Positions 24,681-32,953 of a stretch of 47,637 nt of DNA are shown here, piece after piece. The notes under the pieces are model-generated. The model was given only the letters and a program-made list of their open reading frames with translations, did no database searches and was not told where the DNA came from. This stretch comes from an uncultured Lachnospiraceae bacterium. GTDB lineage: Bacteria; Bacillota; Clostridia; Lachnospirales; Lachnospiraceae. Numbering within the stretch: position 1 is the stretch's first letter; each line of letters starts with the position of its first letter. The translations under genes and the position numbers were made by a program. The stretch lies in contig CANOMQ010000033.1 of assembly GCA_947567595.1 (NCBI GenBank), positions 1-47,637 on the forward strand, given 5' to 3'.

Positions 24681-26246
24681 ATGAAGTTAAAACAAAAATT
24701 GCTTGCGTTAGTTATGATTCCTGTTATATTGTTAGGTTTAGGCGTAGCACTGATAGCTGCTTATCTTGCGAGGGCAGCTATGGTACAAAGTACAAGAATA
24801 CAGTTGGAGGTTGCGTGTCAGGGGTATAACGGAAACGTTTTTGCCTATGAGGCACAGGATATTGACATTACAGTATTTTCCGGGGATACGCGAATTGTCA
24901 GCTCAATTGAAGGGGCTGTCGGAACAAAGGCGTCTGAGGAGGTCATTGAAGCGACGTTAAAAGGAGGAAAGCCATTTTTTAGCACGAATGCGAATGTAAA
25001 CGGACAGCTGTATTACGGGTATTATATACCAACAGTATCCGGTATGCTGTTTGCGGGTGAGCCGCAGGCGCAGGTTCAGAAAAGTATCAACGGTCTGGTA
25101 GGAACGATTATCGGTTTTTCCGTGGTTGCGATGATTATTGTGGCGATTATCGCCTATCTGATTTCAGCGAGGATTGCGTCGATGATTATCAGCATCAGCA
25201 AGACCGTTCATTCTGTCGCGGAGGGCGATTTGACCTGTGAGGTGCGGGATATTAGAGGGCGTGACGAAGTGATTGCCATGAACAATTCCGTCAAGGGAAT
25301 GGTCATGAACCTGCGGGAGGTGCTTTCCAAGACGCTTGGTGTCAGCCGTGAGGTCTTAAATTCTTCGGAAACGCTGAGCGATACTTCGACATCAACGCTG
25401 CACGCGTGTGAGGAGATTGCAAGGGCGATTGAGGACGTGGCGCAGAACAATACGGCGCAGGCGGGAATCGCGTCAGATGTTTCAACAGGCGTTGCCATCA
25501 TGCAGGAGAAAACGGCGGACATTTCCGCAAGTGTCAGCGATATTGAGAGCTGCTCTGCAAGCTTGGTGGAAAACTGCAACGATATGCGTTCGAAGATTAC
25601 GGCGACGCAGAAAAACAGCGCGATGATGTCGGAGAGCGTCATCGGGATTAAGGAAAAGATTGATGAGACGAACAAGGTCATTGCAAAGATGTCTGAAATT
25701 CTTGCGGGAATTGAGGATATTGCGTCACAGACAAAGCTGCTGTCCCTGAATGCTTCCATTGAGGCGGCAAGAGCAGGCGAGTTTGGAAAAGGGTTCAGCG
25801 TTGTTGCCGACAGCATCCGTACCTTGTCGGAAAATACGGGGCAGGAGCTTATCAGCATTAAGGACATTATTGCAAACATAACAAGCGACTTTAAGGAGTG
25901 CGCGGACAGCATTGACATCGCGGTGGAAAACAACAACGAGAGCGCTAAGAGCATTTCGGAGGTTATCAGCTCGTTCGAGGCGGTTGATTACGCGATTCAG
26001 GATACATCAAAGCAGGTAGAGCTGATTAGCGCGGCGGTAGACGAGACCAATAAGCAGTTGGTTGAGGTGGCGCGCGAGATTACGACGCTTGGCGAGGCGT
26101 CCGAGAGCAACGCGGCGGCGAGCCAGCAGGTGAATGCTTCGGTTGAGGAGCTGACGGCATTGATGGGTGCTGTGGATCAAAGCACGGGTGACCTTTCCGA
26201 GGAGGCGAAGAGCTTACAGGAGGCACTTCGGATTTTTAAATTATAA
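24681..26246 (+). CDS. Methyl-accepting chemotaxis protein
   Basis: 521 residues, AAAAGGAGAG before ATG 24681. Transmembrane receptor feeding CheA/CheW: first membrane segment about 7-29 ([20 protein letters not shown]), a short extracellular sensor of about 110 residues of single-Cache type ([32 protein letters not shown]), second segment about 138-162, a HAMP domain ([20 protein letters not shown]), then the long signalling coiled coil. The hairpin tip is well conserved ([20 protein letters not shown], then [18 protein letters not shown]). No C-terminal CheR-binding pentapeptide is evident. Ligand unknown. Stands alone behind its own promoter. Confidence 0.93.
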   Translation: MKLKQKLLALVMIPVILLGLGVALIAAYLARAAMVQSTRIQLEVACQGYNGNVFAYEAQDIDITVFSGDTRIVSSIEGAVGTKASEEVIEATLKGGKPFFSTNANVNGQLYYGYYIPTVSGMLFAGEPQAQVQKSINGLVGTIIGFSVVAMIIVAIIAYLISARIASMIISISKTVHSVAEGDLTCEVRDIRGRDEVIAMNNSVKGMVMNLREVLSKTLGVSREVLNSSETLSDTSTSTLHACEEIARAIEDVAQNNTAQAGIASDVSTGVAIMQEKTADISASVSDIESCSASLVENCNDMRSKITATQKNSAMMSESVIGIKEKIDETNKVIAKMSEILAGIEDIASQTKLLSLNASIEAARAGEFGKGFSVVADSIRTLSENTGQELISIKDIIANITSDFKECADSIDIAVENNNESAKSISEVISSFEAVDYAIQDTSKQVELISAAVDETNKQLVEVAREITTLGEASESNAAASQQVNASVEELTALMGAVDQSTGDLSEEAKSLQEALRIFKL

Positions 26247-26253
26247 AAAATGC

Positions 26254-26282
26254 TTGAAATTGTCCGTTTTGTATGTTATTAT
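26254..26282 (+). promoter_or_regulatory. SigA-type promoter of aspS
   Basis: TTGAAA (26254-26259), 17-bp spacer, TATTAT (26277-26282). Predicted start near 26289, leaving a leader of about 168 bases. Confidence 0.65.
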
Positions 26283-26289
26283 AGTACGA

Positions 26290-26456
26290 AGCTGTTAATA
26301 ACAGGAATTTTATATGGTAAATATAAGCAAAAAAAGACAACGGCGTCACTGGTATAGAGATGTTTTTGTGGTGCGTTGTCCATACAATAAGGAAGCTTAT
26401 CCGTCCCGGTGTACATCTGTATTCCGGGGCGTTTCATATTATAAGGAGGAGAGAAA
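26290..26456 (+). promoter_or_regulatory. Structured leader of aspS with an overlapping upstream ORF
   Basis: Three pairings are visible: CTGTT/AACAG near 26292-26304; a long stem GACAACG-CGTCAC (26336-26349, one bulge) with GTGGTG-CGTTGTC (26368-26380); and CGTCCCGG (26402-26409) with CCGGGGCG (26424-26431). A 52-codon frame runs ATG 26314 to TAA 26472, preceded by AGGAA and overlapping the aspS start. No T-box consensus (AGGGTGGNACCGCG) is present. Regulation by structure or uORF translation is possible but unproven. Confidence 0.45.
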
Positions 26457-28193
26457 ATGTATCGTGATGTAACAATGAAAGAGATAAGCGAAGACCATAT
26501 CGGAAAGACACTACAGGTAGCTGGCTGGGTGGAAAATATCCGCGACCACGGCGGCGTGTCCTTCATTGATTTGCGTGACATGTACGGCGTATTGCAGGTC
26601 GTAATGCGCGACACATCGCTTTTGGATGGTATTACAAAGGAGATGTGCGTGTCCATTGAGGGGCTTGTGGAAAAAAGGGACGAGGAGACCTACAACCCGA
26701 AAATTCCGACGGGAACGATAGAGCTTGAGGCGAAAAAAGTGACGGTTCTTGGAAAAGTATACCAGCAGCTTCCGTTTGAGATTATGACTTCGAAGGAAAC
26801 GCGGGAAGACGTGCGTTTAAAGTACCGTTATTTGGATTTGCGAAATGCGAAGGTGCGGGATAACATGATTTTCCGCTCGCAGGTGATTGCTTTTTTGCGG
26901 CAGAAGATGACGGAGCTTGGTTTTTTGGAAATGCAGACGCCGATTTTGTGCGCGTCGTCGCCGGAGGGGGCAAGGGATTATATTGTGCCGTCGCGTAAGT
27001 ATAAGGGGAAATTTTACGCGCTGCCGCAGGCGCCGCAGCAGTATAAGCAGCTTTTGATGGCATCGGGATTTGATAAGTATTTTCAGATTGCGCCGTGTTT
27101 TCGGGACGAGGACGCGCGTGCTGACCGTTCGCCGGGGGAATTTTACCAGCTTGATTTTGAGATGAGCTTTGCGACGCAGGAGGATGTATTCCGGGTGGGC
27201 GAGGAGGTGCTTTCTTCCACGTTTGAAAAATTTGCGCCCGAAGGTTATGCGGTGCCAAAGGCACCCTATCCGGTGATTCCCTATAAGCAGGCGATGTTGG
27301 AGTTTGGTACGGATAAGCCGGATTTGCGCAATCCGCTGCGAATTTTAGATGTGACGGACTTTTTTCAGAGGTGCAGATTTAAGCCGTTTCTTGGCAGGAC
27401 AGTGCGGGCGATTAAGGTGCATTCCGAGATGTCGAAGGGCTTCCATGAAAAGCTGCTTGATTTTGCGACAGGAATGGGCATGGGTGGTCTTGGGTATCTT
27501 GAGATTGCGGACGATATGAGTTATAAGGGACCGATTGACAAGTTTATTCCGCAGGAGCTGAAGCCGGAGCTTGCAAAGCTTGCTATGCTTGCAGCAGGGG
27601 ATACGATTTTCTTTATCGCGGATAAGGAGGAGCGGGCAAATTATTACGCGGGGCAGTTGCGTATGGAGCTTGGTGAAAAGCTTGACTTGTGTGAGAAGAA
27701 GGCGTATCGTTTTTGTTATGTAAACGATTTTCCGATGTATGAGCGGGATCCGGAAACGAAACAGATTGGATTTACGCACAATCCGTTTTCCATGCCGCAA
27801 GGGGGATTGGAGGCGCTTGAGAAGGAAAACCCGCTGGAGATTTTGGCGTATCAGTATGATATTGTGTGCAATGGCGTGGAGCTTTCGAGCGGCGCGGTGA
27901 GAAACCATGATATTGACATTATGGTGAAGGCGTTTGCGATTGCGGGGTATGACGAGGAGACGCTTAAGGCGAAGTTTGGTGCGTTGTATCAGGCGTTTCA
28001 GTTTGGCGCTCCGCCGCACGCAGGGATGGCGCCGGGGGTTGACCGGATGCTGATGCTGCTTAAAAATGAGGAGAATATCAGGGAGACGATTGTGTTCCCG
28101 ATGAGCGGTTCGGCGCAGGATTTGATGTGCGGCGCGCCAAATGACGTGACGGAGCAGCAGCTTCGGGAGGTGCATATAAAGGTGCGGGATTAA
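26457..28193 (+). CDS. aspS: Aspartyl-tRNA synthetase, probably non-discriminating
   Basis: 578 residues, AAGGAGGAG before ATG 26457. Bacterial-type class II enzyme charging tRNA-Asp. The N-terminal OB fold (GWVENIRDHGGVSFIDLRDM), motif 2 (FRDEDARADRSPGEFYQLDF), the GAD insert region and motif 3 (GMAPGVDRMLMLL) are all present at normal length. Residue 31 is His (RDHGG); discriminating enzymes such as that of E. coli have Leu here, and His31 was reported for the non-discriminating Pseudomonas enzyme (recalled from literature). With gatCAB immediately downstream, Asp-tRNA-Asn formation followed by amidation is likely. Confidence 0.97.
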   Translation: MYRDVTMKEISEDHIGKTLQVAGWVENIRDHGGVSFIDLRDMYGVLQVVMRDTSLLDGITKEMCVSIEGLVEKRDEETYNPKIPTGTIELEAKKVTVLGKVYQQLPFEIMTSKETREDVRLKYRYLDLRNAKVRDNMIFRSQVIAFLRQKMTELGFLEMQTPILCASSPEGARDYIVPSRKYKGKFYALPQAPQQYKQLLMASGFDKYFQIAPCFRDEDARADRSPGEFYQLDFEMSFATQEDVFRVGEEVLSSTFEKFAPEGYAVPKAPYPVIPYKQAMLEFGTDKPDLRNPLRILDVTDFFQRCRFKPFLGRTVRAIKVHSEMSKGFHEKLLDFATGMGMGGLGYLEIADDMSYKGPIDKFIPQELKPELAKLAMLAAGDTIFFIADKEERANYYAGQLRMELGEKLDLCEKKAYRFCYVNDFPMYERDPETKQIGFTHNPFSMPQGGLEALEKENPLEILAYQYDIVCNGVELSSGAVRNHDIDIMVKAFAIAGYDEETLKAKFGALYQAFQFGAPPHAGMAPGVDRMLMLLKNEENIRETIVFPMSGSAQDLMCGAPNDVTEQQLREVHIKVRD

Positions 28194-28202
28194 AAAACGA
28201 AA

Positions 28203-28243
28203 AGAAAATCTAAGGTGATAAAGTACATCACCTAAGATTTTCT
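28203..28243 (+). other. 17-bp hairpin between aspS and gatC
   Basis: Arms 28203-28219 and 28227-28243 are complementary with one mismatch, around a 7-base loop. Only scattered T follows (AAGTTTCG), so termination would be weak. It may lower or process transcription between aspS and gatCAB. Confidence 0.6.
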
Positions 28244-28269
28244 AAGTTTCGTTTGGAGAGGTGAGGAAA

Positions 28270-28560
28270 ATGGCTAATATTATTTCAGATGAGACGATTG
28301 AATATGTAGGAATTTTGGCAAAGCTTGCGCTGTCTGACGAGGAGAAGGAGCAGGCAAAGAAAGATATGGGGCGTATGCTGGATTATATCGACCAGCTTGG
28401 CGAGCTGGATACGTCGGGGGTGGAACCAATGTCCCATGTGTTCCCGGTGGAGAATGTGTTTCGGGAGGACGTGGTCGTAAACGGCGACGGGAGCAGTGAG
28501 ACGCTTTGCAATGCGCCGGAGGAGAAGGACAATATGTTTGTCGTTCCAAGGACAATCTGA
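28270..28560 (+). CDS. gatC: Asp-tRNA(Asn)/Glu-tRNA(Gln) amidotransferase subunit C
   Basis: 96 residues from ATG 28270 (GTGAGG just upstream; a GTG at 28261 is less likely). The small GatC chain wraps around GatA and GatB and stabilises the complex. Typical features: [20 protein letters not shown] at the start, [20 protein letters not shown] in the middle, VFREDVV and a VVPRTI end. The stop is ten bases before the gatA ATG. Confidence 0.95.
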   Translation: MANIISDETIEYVGILAKLALSDEEKEQAKKDMGRMLDYIDQLGELDTSGVEPMSHVFPVENVFREDVVVNGDGSSETLCNAPEEKDNMFVVPRTI

Positions 28561-28570
28561 GGAGGTAGAG

Positions 28571-30103
28571 ATGGATTTATTATCATACAGCGCCGTGGAG
28601 CTTGCGGCGGCAATCAGGGCGGGGGAAGCGACCGCCGTGCAGGCGATGGAGGCGGTGCTTTCCAAAATCGATGAGAAGGAAGAACAAATCAACGCGTATG
28701 TCACATTGGACAGGGAGGCGGCGTTGAAGGCGGCGCAAAAGACGCAGAAAAAAATAGAAGCGGGTGAACTTACGGGGGCGCTTGCGGGCGTGCCCGTGGC
28801 GGTGAAGGACAACCTGTGTACAAAGGGAATGCGCACGACCTGCGCGTCAAAAATGCTTGGCAATTTTATACCTACCTTTTCGGCGCAGGCAGTTATCAAT
28901 TTAGAGCAGGCGGGAGCGGTGATAATCGGAAAGACAAATATGGACGAATTTGCAATGGGTTCCACAACGGAAACCTCGGCGTACGGCGAGACGAAAAATC
29001 CGTATGATTTCAATCATGTGCCGGGGGGGTCGTCAGGCGGTTCGGCGGCGGCAGTGGCGGCGGGCGAATGTTTCTTTGCGCTTGGCTCCGACACAGGCGG
29101 CTCCATTCGTCAGCCTGCGTCGTTTTGCGGCGTGGTGGGATTAAAGCCGACCTATGGAACCGTTTCAAGATATGGATTGGTTGCGTACGGCTCGTCCTTA
29201 GACCAAATTGGTCCATTGACGAAAAATGTGCCGGACTGCGCAGCCGTGCTGGAGGTGCTTGCCACGCAGGACGCAAAGGACTCCACTTCCATCAGGCGCG
29301 AGGACACGGATTTCACTTCCGCACTGACTGCCGATGTCACGGGACTGCGGATTGGTATCCCGAAGGACTATTTTGGCGAAGGGCTTGACGCCGAGGTGAA
29401 GGAGGCGGTGCTTGCGGCGGCAAAGGCGCTTGCAGAGGCGGGCGCGGTTGTCGAGGAGTTTGATTTAAGTCTTGTAAAATACGCCATTCCTACGTACTAT
29501 ACGATTGCTGCGGCGGAGGCAAGCTCAAACCTTGAGCGGTTTGACGGCGTAAAGTACGGATTTCGTGCGACAGAGTTTGACGGTCTGCACAATTTATATA
29601 AAAAGACGCGTTCCGAGGGCTTTGGCGCGGAGGTCAAGCGTCGGATTATGCTTGGCTCGTTTGTGCTAAGCTCAGGGTATTACGACGCGTATTATCTGAA
29701 AGCATTGAAGGTCAAGGCAATGATAAAACAGGCATTTGACGACGCGTTTGCAAGGTATGATTTGATTTTGGGACCAGTTGCACCCACGACTGCGCCGCGG
29801 CTTGGCGAGAGCTTATCCGATCCGCTGAAAATGTATCTTGGCGATATTTATACGATTTCCGTAAACCTTGCGGGATTGCCTGCGATTTCCGTTCCGTGCG
29901 GGAAGGACAAGGCGGGACTGCCAATCGGAGTGCAGCTTATTGCCGACCGCTTTGCGGAGAAAACGCTGCTGCGGGCGGCTTACACGTACGAGACACTGCG
30001 CGGTGCGTTTGCCTTATGCACAGACCCGTGCAGAGGAAATATGCCGCTAAGGCGGCGCACGGGTCGCGCGGCGAGTATAGAAGATACTCGATTTGGAGAC
30101 TAG
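28571..30103 (+). CDS. gatA: Amidotransferase subunit A
   Basis: 510 residues, GGAGGT before ATG 28571. The amidase-signature subunit that releases ammonia from glutamine for GatB. The Ser-cisSer-Lys triad is visible: Lys in [11 protein letters not shown], cis-Ser in [16 protein letters not shown] and nucleophile Ser in [16 protein letters not shown]. The conserved [20 protein letters not shown] and LDQIGPLT follow. The last 25 residues ([19 protein letters not shown]) differ from the usual short end, but the core is complete. Confidence 0.96.
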   Translation: MDLLSYSAVELAAAIRAGEATAVQAMEAVLSKIDEKEEQINAYVTLDREAALKAAQKTQKKIEAGELTGALAGVPVAVKDNLCTKGMRTTCASKMLGNFIPTFSAQAVINLEQAGAVIIGKTNMDEFAMGSTTETSAYGETKNPYDFNHVPGGSSGGSAAAVAAGECFFALGSDTGGSIRQPASFCGVVGLKPTYGTVSRYGLVAYGSSLDQIGPLTKNVPDCAAVLEVLATQDAKDSTSIRREDTDFTSALTADVTGLRIGIPKDYFGEGLDAEVKEAVLAAAKALAEAGAVVEEFDLSLVKYAIPTYYTIAAAEASSNLERFDGVKYGFRATEFDGLHNLYKKTRSEGFGAEVKRRIMLGSFVLSSGYYDAYYLKALKVKAMIKQAFDDAFARYDLILGPVAPTTAPRLGESLSDPLKMYLGDIYTISVNLAGLPAISVPCGKDKAGLPIGVQLIADRFAEKTLLRAAYTYETLRGAFALCTDPCRGNMPLRRRTGRAASIEDTRFGD

Positions 30104-30123
30104 GAAAGGACGGGAAATGGGAA

Positions 30124-31560
30124 ATGTCAAATACAAAACAATATGAAACGGTGATTGGCTTGGAGGTGCACGTGGAGCTTGCGACCAAGACGAAAATTTT
30201 CTGCGGCTGTTCGACGGAATTTGGCGGCGCGTCGAACACGCATACCTGTCCTGTGTGCACCGGTATGCCGGGGACGCTGCCCGTGCTCAATAAACAGGTG
30301 GTAGAGTACGCGCTGGCGGTCGGGCTTGCGACAAACTGTGCGATTACGCAGCATTGCAAATTTGACCGGAAAAATTATTTTTATCCTGATAATCCGCAGA
30401 ATTATCAGATAAGTCAGCTCTATCTGCCAATCTGTCGGAACGGGTTTGTGGAGATTGAGACGGCGGCGGGGAAAAAGCGTGTGGGCATTCACGAAATCCA
30501 TATGGAGGAGGATGCGGGAAAGCTTGTGCATGACGAGTGGGAGGACTGCTCGCTTGTGGATTACAACCGTTCGGGCGTGCCGCTCATTGAGATTGTCTCG
30601 GAGCCGGATATGCGAAGTGCCGAGGAAGTGATTGCGTATTTGGAAAAGCTGCGCATGACAATCCAGTATCTTGGCGCGTCGGACTGTAAACTGAACGAAG
30701 GTTCGATGCGCGCGGACGTGAACTTATCCGTGCGCGAGGTGGGCGCGGAGGCGTTCGGGACACGCACGGAGATGAAGAATTTAAACTCATTTCGGGCGAT
30801 TACGCATGCCATTGAAAATGAGCGGGAGCGGCAGATTGAGCTGCTCGAATCGGGGCAGCAGGTGATACAGGAGACAAGGCGGTGGGACGACAACAAGGAG
30901 TATTCCTATGCCATGCGCTCGAAGGAGGACGCGCAGGATTACCGTTATTTCCCTGATCCGGATTTAACGCCTGTTTTTATCAGCGACGCGTGGCTTGACG
31001 CGGTGCGAAAAAGCCTCCCGGAGTTTCGTGAGGAGAAGATGGCACGGTACAGGGAGGAATTTGACATTCCGGAATATGATATTGGAATTCTCACGGATAC
31101 AAAGCATATGGCGGATTTGTTTGAGGATACGGTGGCGATTTGTAATCAACCCAAGAAGGTGTCAAACTGGCTGATGGGGGAGACGCTTAGACTGCTAAAG
31201 GAGAATGGGATGGATGCGCAGGATATCCGGTTTTCGCCTGCAAACCTTGCAAAGCTGATTGCGCTCGTGGACAGTAAGGCGATTAATATAAATGTGGCAA
31301 AGGACGTGTTTGCGGTGATGTTTGATAAGGACGTCGATCCGGAAAAATATGTGGAGGAAAAGGGATTAAAAACTGTCAATGATGAAGGTGCGCTCCGCAG
31401 AACAATTGAGGAGGTTATCGCCGCAAATCCGCAGTCAGTGGAGGATTACAGAAACGGCAAGGAGAAGGCAATCGGCTTTTTGGTAGGGCAGACAATGAAG
31501 GCAATGAAAGGAAAGGCGGACCCTGCTTTAGTGAACCGGATTTTAAAGGAATTGTTATAG
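30124..31560 (+). CDS. gatB: Amidotransferase subunit B
   Basis: 478 residues from ATG 30124. The subunit binds the mischarged tRNA, phosphorylates the acyl group with ATP and transfers ammonia. Conserved start YETVIGLEVHVELATKTKIF, the zinc-site cysteines in FCGCSTEF and CPVCTGMPG, the kinase-site KNYFYPDNPQNYQISQ, DYNRSGVPLIEIVSEPD and DYRYFPDPDL, and the helical YqeY-like C-terminal tail are all present. With the Asp- and Glu-type complexes sharing the same subunits, one operon can serve both Asn-tRNA and Gln-tRNA formation. Confidence 0.97.
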   Translation: MSNTKQYETVIGLEVHVELATKTKIFCGCSTEFGGASNTHTCPVCTGMPGTLPVLNKQVVEYALAVGLATNCAITQHCKFDRKNYFYPDNPQNYQISQLYLPICRNGFVEIETAAGKKRVGIHEIHMEEDAGKLVHDEWEDCSLVDYNRSGVPLIEIVSEPDMRSAEEVIAYLEKLRMTIQYLGASDCKLNEGSMRADVNLSVREVGAEAFGTRTEMKNLNSFRAITHAIENERERQIELLESGQQVIQETRRWDDNKEYSYAMRSKEDAQDYRYFPDPDLTPVFISDAWLDAVRKSLPEFREEKMARYREEFDIPEYDIGILTDTKHMADLFEDTVAICNQPKKVSNWLMGETLRLLKENGMDAQDIRFSPANLAKLIALVDSKAININVAKDVFAVMFDKDVDPEKYVEEKGLKTVNDEGALRRTIEEVIAANPQSVEDYRNGKEKAIGFLVGQTMKAMKGKADPALVNRILKELL

Positions 31561-31626
31561 TTTTTCACAGAAATATGGCGGAAATGTGAAACAACACAAA
31601 AAACTGTAGGAAATTGACGGATAATA

Positions 31627-31664
31627 TGGTATAATTACCTTAAGCATAAAATATTAAGGTAATT
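31627..31664 (+). promoter_or_regulatory. Extended -10 promoter overlapped by a perfect inverted repeat
   Basis: TGGTATAAT at 31627-31635 is an extended -10 without a good -35. Overlapping its end is an 11-bp inverted repeat, AATTACCTTAA (31633-31643) and TTAAGGTAATT (31654-31664), separated by ten bases and covering the expected start site. This is a typical repressor position, or the first hairpin of the mRNA. Confidence 0.5.
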
Positions 31665-31734
31665 GGCATACGGCAGTTCGGGAGATATTGGTCAGAACGG
31701 GCGACCTGTGTAGCACAAGAAGGGGGGGCGCTGT

Positions 31735-32193
31735 ATGGATACGAAATTAATCCAGTACGTACAGATTTATGACGTGCCGACCGTTTGCAAAAGCTGCGGC
31801 GGCGTGTTGGTTTACAGAGGTTTAGGCGAATACCGCTGTGAAAAGTGCAGGGAAGCAGACTTTGACAATTACGGGAAAACGCGCAATTATATTGAGAAAA
31901 ATCCGGGTGCGTCGGCGGTGGACATCGAGAAAAACACTGGCGTGAGCAAGGCGGCAATTCGGGAAATGCTAAAGGAGTCGCGCTTTGAAATTGTGGAAGG
32001 TACGAAGTCCTTTTTGCGCTGTGAGGGCTGCGGCAAGGAAATCCGCAGCGGCAGGTATTGTTCGGAATGCGAGAAGAATATTCACCTGACGATTGAGAAG
32101 CAGCAGCGCGAGAAGCTGCGCGAAAACATGCAGGGCTTCGCAATGAACAAGGGCGGTGAAAAAGGACAGAGGCGGTTTGTGCGGGATAAGTGA
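31735..32193 (+). CDS. Zinc-ribbon / helix-turn-helix protein, YvyF-like
   Basis: 152 residues, AAGGGGGGGC before ATG 31735. Two zinc ribbons flank a small helix-turn-helix: CKSC (18-21) with CEKC (about 35-38), then VDIEKNTGVSKAAIREML, then CEGCGKEI with CSEC. This layout matches the flagellar-operon-associated family typified by B. subtilis YvyF, a putative regulator. The C-terminus is a charged helix with a basic end. It stands alone here, with no flagellar genes in the window. Name tentative, architecture clear. Confidence 0.8.
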   Translation: MDTKLIQYVQIYDVPTVCKSCGGVLVYRGLGEYRCEKCREADFDNYGKTRNYIEKNPGASAVDIEKNTGVSKAAIREMLKESRFEIVEGTKSFLRCEGCGKEIRSGRYCSECEKNIHLTIEKQQREKLRENMQGFAMNKGGEKGQRRFVRDK

Positions 32194-32218
32194 TTAGGAT
32201 GTTAAAATGCAGTACTTA

Positions 32219-32256
32219 AAAATGCGGGGAATGTCATAAGGCATCCCCCGTATTTT
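32219..32256. terminator. Bidirectional terminator between convergent genes
   Basis: AAAATGCGGGGAATG (32219-32233) pairs with CATCCCCCGTATTTT (32242-32256) with one mismatch and one G-T pair. A-rich on one side and T-rich on the other, so it can stop transcription from both the zinc protein gene and the flavin reductase gene. Confidence 0.75.
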
Positions 32257-32260
32257 ACTG

Positions 32261-32764
32261 CTATCTTGCCAAAACCTCAATGATTTCCCCGACATACATC
32301 GTATGCATATCCCCATCCTGATACCATTTTTCGATTTCTGGCAGCAGGAAGCTGTCTTTTGTGATTTTTACCGCCGCCATTTTGTTGCACAGCAGGATTA
32401 ATTCGCCCTCATCGATAAATGGGATGGAGTGCTTGTAATTCCATGTCAGCCCTGCCGCGGCGAGCTTGTCGCCGTCGCGTCCGGAGTGGGCGCCGCAGTA
32501 GTTGAGTGCGTCGCGGTGTCCGGCGCCTAAGAAGGAAACGGAGAAAAAATCGCCCTTGTCAATAAATTCTTTTGTAAATCTTGAGTCGCGGATAAAGATG
32601 AACGCAACATTTTTGCCCCAAAGGACACCGACGCCGCCCCAACTGACGGTCATGGTGTTTGCACGTTCCTTTGTTCCTGCGGAGACAAGCCCCCAGTTCT
32701 GCCCAATGGTTGTGAACGGGTTTAATTCCAGCTCCTCAAGTGGAAATGGTTGAAATGAATGCAT
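32261..32764 (-). CDS. Flavin reductase-like FMN-binding protein
   Basis: 167 residues from ATG 32764 (AAGGAAGG upstream on the minus strand); the longer frame from 32818 has no ribosome site. Split-barrel flavin reductase fold: PFTTIGQNWGLVSAGTKERA, NTMTVSWGGVGVLWGKNVA and RDSRFTKEFIDKGDFFSVSF contain the usual FMN-contact region, with AHSGRDGDK later. Probably an NAD(P)H:flavin oxidoreductase or iron-sulfur-free redox protein; substrate not evident. Transcribed from its own minus-strand promoter, divergent from the hybrid kinase. Confidence 0.88.
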   Translation of the reverse strand: MHSFQPFPLEELELNPFTTIGQNWGLVSAGTKERANTMTVSWGGVGVLWGKNVAFIFIRDSRFTKEFIDKGDFFSVSFLGAGHRDALNYCGAHSGRDGDKLAAAGLTWNYKHSIPFIDEGELILLCNKMAAVKITKDSFLLPEIEKWYQDGDMHTMYVGEIIEVLAR

Positions 32765-32818
32765 AAGTATCCTTCCTTTCTGCTTAGAAGCGAATTTGAA
32801 AGCTTTTTTGATATTCAA

Positions 32819-32847
32819 ATTATACTATCATATGCAGAAATTGTCAC
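32819..32847 (-). promoter_or_regulatory. Promoter of the flavin reductase gene
   Basis: On the minus strand GTGACA (complement of 32842-32847), 17-bp spacer, TATAAT (complement of 32819-32824), about 55 bases before the ATG. Confidence 0.65.
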
Positions 32848-32877
32848 GGTGTAAAACTGTTTTTTAAAGAAAATGTG

Positions 32878-32906
32878 TTGCATGTAAGCGATGAAAAAAA
32901 TATAAT
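32878..32906 (+). promoter_or_regulatory. Promoter of the hybrid kinase operon
   Basis: TTGCAT (32878-32883), 17-bp spacer, TATAAT (32901-32906), about 48 bases before ATG 32954. Divergent from the flavin reductase promoter. Confidence 0.65.
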
Positions 32907-32953
32907 AGATAAAAAGGAAAACACAAGAGGAATAGGGTAAGCGGAAAGAAACA

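Noticed and set aside
26290-26456. T-box riboswitch before aspS
   Set aside because: The conserved antiterminator sequence is not present.
31614-31635. TTGACG as -35 for the TATAAT at 31630
   Set aside because: Spacer is only ten bases; the extended -10 explanation is better.
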